NCBI GenBank assembly: GCA_945876925.1
Contig: CAMCQD010000035.1
Coordinates: 1 to 9,743 of the forward strand
Direction: 5' to 3'
DNA from: an uncultured Dermatophilus sp.
Lineage (GTDB): Bacteria; Actinomycetota; Actinomycetes; Actinomycetales; Dermatophilaceae
DNA: 9,743 bases
Each line of letters starts with the position of its first letter. Position 1 is the first letter of the stretch. Position numbers and translations under genes: made by a program. The notes under the pieces are model-generated. The model made no database searches and was not told where the DNA came from. It worked only from the letters and a program-made list of their open reading frames with translations. Below are positions 6,304-9,743 of this stretch, one piece after another.

Positions 6304-6329
6304 GATAATGCGGGCGGGCCGATTCCCGG

Positions 6330-7298
6330 TCAGGGAATGCGGGCAGGGTCGAAAGTGGATGGCATGCCGTTCACGAGGCCCCCGTAGTAGCCGCCCGGGG
6401 TGATGATCGTGCCGGCCTCGCCCCGGATGATCTTCGGGGCGTCCTCGAGCTTGCCGATCGCGGCGACGGCTCCGGTGAGCTCGACGAAGCGGCAGGCGGC
6501 CTCGACCTTCGGCCCCATGGACCCGGCAGCGAAGCCCTTGCCACGCAGGAAGGCAGGCGTGGCCCGGTTGATCTCACGCTGCTGGGGGGTACCGAAGTCC
6601 TCCATGACGGCCGGCACATCCGTGAGGATCATGAAGAAGTCCGCGTCGAGGGACTCGGCGAGCACGGCACCCGTCAGGTCCTTGTCGATCACGGCCTCGA
6701 CGCCAGTCCGGTTGCCGTTCTCATCGCGCACCACGGGGATGCCGCCGCCGCCGGAGCACACGACGACCGCGCCGGAGTCCACGAGGGTGCGGATGACGCG
6801 CGTCTCGACGATGCGCTGCGGCTGCGGGGAGGCGACGACGCGGCGGAAGTACTTCCCGTCGGGCTTCATCACCCAGCCGCGTTCCTCCTCGTACCGGCGG
6901 GCCTCCTCCTCGGTGTACACGGCTCCCACGAACTTCGTGGGGTTGGCGAACGCCGGGTCGCCGGCGAGGACGAGGGTCTGGTTGACGACGGAGGCCACGG
7001 AGCGGTCGGGCAGCCGGTTCTGGAGCGCCTGGAGCATCCAGTAGCCGATCATGCCCTGCGTCATCGCGCCGAGGGTGTCGAACGGGTACGGCTCGCTGAG
7101 CGTCTCGTCATTGGCCGACTGCAGGGCCAGGACGCCCACCTGGGGTCCGTTGCCGTGGGTGAGCACGAGATCGTGCTCCTCGGCGAGCAGGCCCAGGGAG
7201 TCGACGGCGGTCCGCACGTTCTCGATCTGCGGCAGCGCATCCGGCTTCTCGCCGCGCTGCAGGAGGGCGTTGCCCCCCAGTGCCACGACGATGCGCAT
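6330..7298 (-). CDS. arcC: Carbamate kinase
   Basis: A 322-residue amino-acid-kinase-fold enzyme, usual length for the family. It moves the phosphate of carbamoyl phosphate to ADP, giving ATP plus carbamate (NH3 and CO2). This is the energy-yielding last step of the arginine deiminase pathway. Motifs in order: 'ALGGNALL' (6-13), 'THGNGPQVG' (47-55), 'QGMIGYW' (81-87), 'CSGGGGIPV' (181-189), 'DKDLT' (205-209), 'LTDVP' (225-229) and 'GSMGPK' (259-264). The frame is open much further upstream inside arcB, but the ATG at 7298 has GGAGG (7305-7309) 6 nt upstream and starts the conserved sequence. The arcB stop and this ATG sit in TGATATG, one base apart, so translation is probably coupled and ArcB and ArcC made together. 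Confidence 0.97.
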   Translation of the reverse strand: MRIVVALGGNALLQRGEKPDALPQIENVRTAVDSLGLLAEEHDLVLTHGNGPQVGVLALQSANDETLSEPYPFDTLGAMTQGMIGYWMLQALQNRLPDRSVASVVNQTLVLAGDPAFANPTKFVGAVYTEEEARRYEEERGWVMKPDGKYFRRVVASPQPQRIVETRVIRTLVDSGAVVVCSGGGGIPVVRDENGNRTGVEAVIDKDLTGAVLAESLDADFFMILTDVPAVMEDFGTPQQREINRATPAFLRGKGFAAGSMGPKVEAACRFVELTGAVAAIGKLEDAPKIIRGEAGTIITPGGYYGGLVNGMPSTFDPARIP

Positions 7299-7299
7299 A

Positions 7300-8313
7300 T
7301 CAGTCCTCCAGCCCTTCGCCCAGGGTGGCGACCATGACCGCCTTGATGGTGTGCATCCGGTTCTCGGCCTGGTCGAAGACCACGGACGCCTCGGACTCGA
7401 AGACGTCGCCGGTGACTTCCAGGGCATCCAGGCCGGTCTTCTGGTAGATGTCCTCGCCGACCGTGGTGTTGCGGTCATGGAAGGCCGGCAGGCAGTGCAG
7501 GAACTTGCAGCCGGGGTTGCCGGTAGCGGCGAGCAGCTCAGCGTTGACCTGGTAGGGCGAGAGCTGGGCGATCCGCGAGTCCCAGACTTCCTTCGGCTCC
7601 CCCATCGAGACCCACACGTCGGTGTAGAGGAAGTCGCAGCCTGCCACGCCCGCCTTGGGGTCGTCGGTGAAGGTAACCTTCCCGCCGGAGGCCTGCGCGA
7701 GCTTCTCCGCGGCCTGGAACACCTCGGGATCCGTCTCCAGCTCCTTCGGCCCGACCATCCGCACGTCCATGCCGACCAGCGCGCCGGCCACGAGCAGGGA
7801 GTTGGCCACGTTGTTGCGGGTGTCGCCGACGTAGGCGAACGTGATGTCCGCGTAGTCCTTGCCCGAGTGCTCCCGCATGGTGAGCTGGTCGGCGAGCATC
7901 TGGGTGGGGTGCCACTCGTCGGTGAGCCCGTTCCAGACGGGGACGCCGGACAGCCGCGCCAGCGTCTCGACGTGCTCCTGCTTCTTCCCGCGGAACTCGA
8001 TGCCGTCGTAGTACCGGCCGAGCACCCGCGCGGTGTCCTCCACCGACTCCTTGTGGCCCATCTGGGAACCGGTCGGGTCGAGGTAGGTCACGTGGGCACC
8101 CTGGTCGAAGGCGGCGACCTCGAAGGAGCACCGGGTCCTCGTCGAGGTCTTCTCGAAGATGAGCGCGATGTTCTTGTCGACCAGGTACTTCTTCTCGCGC
8201 CGTTCCTTCTTGGCGGCCTTCAGCGTCGCGGCCAGCTCGAGGAGGTACAGCCATTCCTCGCGGGTGAAGTCGAGTTCCTTGAGGAAGTGGCGGCCCGTCA
8301 GGGAGATGCTCAT
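7300..8313 (-). CDS. arcB: Catabolic ornithine carbamoyltransferase
   Basis: A 337-residue enzyme that phosphorolyses citrulline to ornithine and carbamoyl phosphate. It has the carbamoyl-phosphate motif 'STRTR' (57-61), 'HPTQ' (135-138), the ornithine loop 'DVWVSMG' (232-238) and 'HCLPAFHD' (273-280). The Phe-His-Asp ending of the last motif and the 330-plus residue length are typical of catabolic ArcB, while biosynthetic ArgF proteins are usually shorter. The ATG at 8313 has a modest AGGAA site 4 nt upstream. It lies 44 nt after arcA and one base before arcC. In the proposed cycle the ornithine it releases would be the acceptor for the amidinotransferase rather than being exported. Confidence 0.96.
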   Translation of the reverse strand: MSISLTGRHFLKELDFTREEWLYLLELAATLKAAKKERREKKYLVDKNIALIFEKTSTRTRCSFEVAAFDQGAHVTYLDPTGSQMGHKESVEDTARVLGRYYDGIEFRGKKQEHVETLARLSGVPVWNGLTDEWHPTQMLADQLTMREHSGKDYADITFAYVGDTRNNVANSLLVAGALVGMDVRMVGPKELETDPEVFQAAEKLAQASGGKVTFTDDPKAGVAGCDFLYTDVWVSMGEPKEVWDSRIAQLSPYQVNAELLAATGNPGCKFLHCLPAFHDRNTTVGEDIYQKTGLDALEVTGDVFESEASVVFDQAENRMHTIKAVMVATLGEGLED

Positions 8314-8357
8314 GGGGTTCCTATCTCGTTCGATCTCGGGTCGGTAAGCGGAGGGGT

Positions 8358-9584
8358 CTAGAGGTCGTCGCGCAGGGTCGGGCAGCTCATGCAGCGGGGC
8401 CCGCCGCGGCCGCGGCCGAGTTCACCACCGGGGACGGTGATGACCCGGACGCCCTCGGATTCCAGGTAGGCGTTCGCCACGGTGTTGCGGTCGTAGGCGT
8501 AGACCACGTTGGGGCGCTGCGCGAGCACGTTGCACGCGTCGTTCCACTGGCCGCGCTCGGCGGAGAGGTTGTTCTCCGGCGTCGTGAGGACGCGGATGGC
8601 GGGCAGGTCCAGCGCGCGGGCGATCACCGCGTGCATGTCGTCCCCGGGTGCCCGCTCGACCGCGATCTCGCCGGGGTGCGCGCCCCGGGTGATGGTGACG
8701 CTCGGCAGCATGCCCAGGAGCTTGTACTTCAGGAAGGTGTCCTGGTTCACCATCGTGAGGACGGTGTCGAGGTGCATCATCGCGCGCTCCTCCTTCATGA
8801 GGAGGCCGACGACGGTGGTGATGCCCGAGCCGCCCCACAGCAGCCGGCGCGCGAGGCGCTCCACGCCGGCAGCGGTGGTCCGCTGCGAGATCCCGATGAG
8901 GACCGCGCCGTTGCCGATGACCGCGACATCACCGCCCTCGATCGTGGCCGGGCCGTCGTTCATCCCCCCGGACCAGCGCTCGAAGCCGCCGCCGGCGAAT
9001 CGCGGGTGCCAGCGGTAGATGGCCTCGAAGTTGATCGTCTCGCGCATGCGGGCGACCATCTGCATCGAATTGACCGAGACGCCCTCGTGCACCCAGCAGG
9101 AGGTGTCGCGGGTGAACAGGTGGTTGGGCAGGCAGCGCAGCGCCATGAAGTCATCGGCGTTGCGGGCGAGGTAGGCCGAGTCCGCCTGGCCCGTGGCCGC
9201 CACCAGCTCGCTCGTCGTGATCCCGGCGACGACGAGCTCGGCGAGCTCGGCGGGCGTGAGGGAGTCTGCGTACTCCCGCATGATCCGTGTGGCGGTGGTG
9301 CCGTACCACCGCTCCTCGAAGGTCTCGGCGGAGACGTACTCCCGTGCTTCCGGGACCTCCAGCGCCTCGGCGAGCAGATCCTGGACGTACAGCACCTCCG
9401 CGCCCTCCCCGCGGAGCGCGGCTACGAACGCATCGTGCTCCTGCTGGGCACGCTCGGTCCACAGGACGTCATCGAACAGGAGGGCGTCTTTATTTGACGG
9501 CGTGAGCCGGTCCATCTCGCGGCCGGGGCGATGCACGATCACCTGGCGGAGTTCGCCGACCTCAGAGGAAACCCGGTATGGCAT
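8358..9584 (-). CDS. arcA: Arginine deiminase
   Basis: A 408-residue enzyme that hydrolyses arginine to citrulline and ammonia. All catalytic groups of the family are visible: Asp160 in 'FTRDTS', Glu216 in 'EGGD', His271 and Asp273 in 'MHLDTV', Arg393 and the nucleophile Cys398 in 'GRGGPRCMSCP'. The N terminus 'SSEVGELRQVIVHRPG' is typical. Length is normal for bacterial ADI. The start ATG has GAGGAG (9595-9600) 10 nt upstream. It is the first gene of the arcA-B-C-amidinotransferase series. The 159-nt region upstream holds a CRP/FNR-like palindrome and repeated AGTACC sites, suggesting oxygen, redox or carbon control. It shares an ancestral fold with the amidinotransferase of the same locus; both act on guanidino groups through a Cys. 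Confidence 0.98.
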   Translation of the reverse strand: MPYRVSSEVGELRQVIVHRPGREMDRLTPSNKDALLFDDVLWTERAQQEHDAFVAALRGEGAEVLYVQDLLAEALEVPEAREYVSAETFEERWYGTTATRIMREYADSLTPAELAELVVAGITTSELVAATGQADSAYLARNADDFMALRCLPNHLFTRDTSCWVHEGVSVNSMQMVARMRETINFEAIYRWHPRFAGGGFERWSGGMNDGPATIEGGDVAVIGNGAVLIGISQRTTAAGVERLARRLLWGGSGITTVVGLLMKEERAMMHLDTVLTMVNQDTFLKYKLLGMLPSVTITRGAHPGEIAVERAPGDDMHAVIARALDLPAIRVLTTPENNLSAERGQWNDACNVLAQRPNVVYAYDRNTVANAYLESEGVRVITVPGGELGRGRGGPRCMSCPTLRDDL

Positions 9585-9660
9585 CGTGGCTCATCTCCTC
9601 ATCGAGTTGCTGTGGCCCCAGGCCCTGATCGGGCTGGAACGTCCGTCCGAGATGGACTCT

Positions 9661-9697
9661 AGTACCAGGGTGCCAATAATTTCAGTACCGCAGTACC
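9661..9697. repeat. Three AGTACC direct repeats upstream of arcA
   Basis: AGTACC occurs at 9661-9666, 9684-9689 and 9692-9697. The last two form a tandem CAGTACC-CAGTACC-like pair with an 8-bp period, and the first lies 23 bp away. They flank the AT-rich patch. Clustered copies in a promoter suggest operator sites for an unidentified regulator. Confidence 0.5.
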
Positions 9698-9707
9698 AGT
9701 TTCTTGG

Positions 9708-9723
9708 AGTGATACCCATCACA
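9708..9723. promoter_or_regulatory. CRP/FNR-superfamily binding site candidate
   Basis: GTGAT-ACCC-ATCAC (9709-9722) is a perfect palindrome with the N4 spacing of FNR sites (TTGAT-N4-ATCAA). On the minus strand, TGTGATGGGTATCACT matches the CRP/GlxR pattern TGTGA-N6-TCACA at all but the last base. It is about 125 bp before the arcA start. CRP/FNR-family proteins (ANR, ArcR, FLP) are known activators of arginine deiminase operons in other bacteria, so the placement makes sense. No regulator gene is in the window. Confidence 0.6.
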
Positions 9724-9743
9724 CAACTCGCGAGCCGCCGGCA

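Larger units (their letters stand above)
9585..9743 (-). promoter_or_regulatory. arcA leader and probable promoter region
   Basis: No gene is seen here. On the minus strand there is an AT-richer patch (about 9674-9683) downstream of a CRP/FNR-type palindrome and between AGTACC repeats, which fits a promoter. I cannot assign -35 and -10 boxes with confidence. Confidence 0.5.

Noticed and set aside
7299..7478. 60-codon upstream extension of arcC
   Set aside because: It lies inside arcB, is Ser/Arg/Pro-rich and is not part of carbamate kinase; the 7298 start has its own GGAGG.
7300..8313. Biosynthetic ornithine carbamoyltransferase (argF)
   Set aside because: The HCLPAFHD motif, the length and the position between arcA and arcC point to the catabolic enzyme.
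7051..8361. Long plus-strand open frame (436 codons) opposite arcB/arcC, and similar ones opposite other genes
   Set aside because: High GC removes stop codons from antisense frames. The products are low-complexity, rich in Arg, Gly, Val and Asp/Glu, lack family motifs and lie wholly over well-supported genes.
1..9743. tRNA, rRNA, CRISPR array, insertion sequence or phage genes
   Set aside because: No cloverleaf, rRNA-like segment, spaced repeat array, transposase motif or terminal inverted repeats were found on either strand by reading.

Overview
This is a high-GC window (roughly 60-65% by eye) with eight genes, all read leftward on the minus strand. Strong GGAGG-type ribosome binding sites, stem-loop terminators without U tracts and the protein sequences suggest a high-GC Gram-positive actinobacterium. 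I cannot name the species from the sequence.

Layout in transcription order (right to left): arcA (arginine deiminase), arcB (catabolic ornithine carbamoyltransferase), arcC (carbamate kinase), an arginine:glycine amidinotransferase-like enzyme, a strong hairpin, then an EamA/DMT transporter, a true creatininase and a BCCT-family transporter. A strong hairpin terminator follows, then a 316-nt non-coding stretch with several inverted repeats, and a second EamA transporter paralogous to the first. The right edge (9585-9743) is the leader of arcA. It holds a near-perfect CRP/FNR-type palindrome and three AGTACC repeats. The left edge (1-50) holds T14 and C12 homopolymers of doubtful biological meaning.

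How the genes may work together (inference): the three arc genes make ATP from arginine, but no ArcD-type arginine/ornithine exchanger is present. Instead there is an amidinotransferase, which can in principle move the amidino group of a guanidino compound onto ornithine, and a creatininase with all its metal ligands. Together they suggest a closed ornithine cycle. Creatinine is opened to creatine; creatine (or another guanidino acid) plus ornithine gives arginine plus sarcosine (or the matching amine); arginine goes through ArcA, ArcB and ArcC to NH3, CO2 and ATP, returning ornithine. The BCCT carrier would import the zwitterionic guanidino acid and the EamA proteins would export the amine product. 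Net: creatinine + ADP + Pi gives sarcosine + 2 NH3 + CO2 + ATP, without creatinase, sarcosine oxidase or urease, none of which lies in this window. The enzyme families are well supported by sequence. The direction and substrate of the amidinotransferase, and therefore the cycle, are a hypothesis. The opposite reading, arginine to guanidinoacetate/creatine-type products, cannot be excluded.
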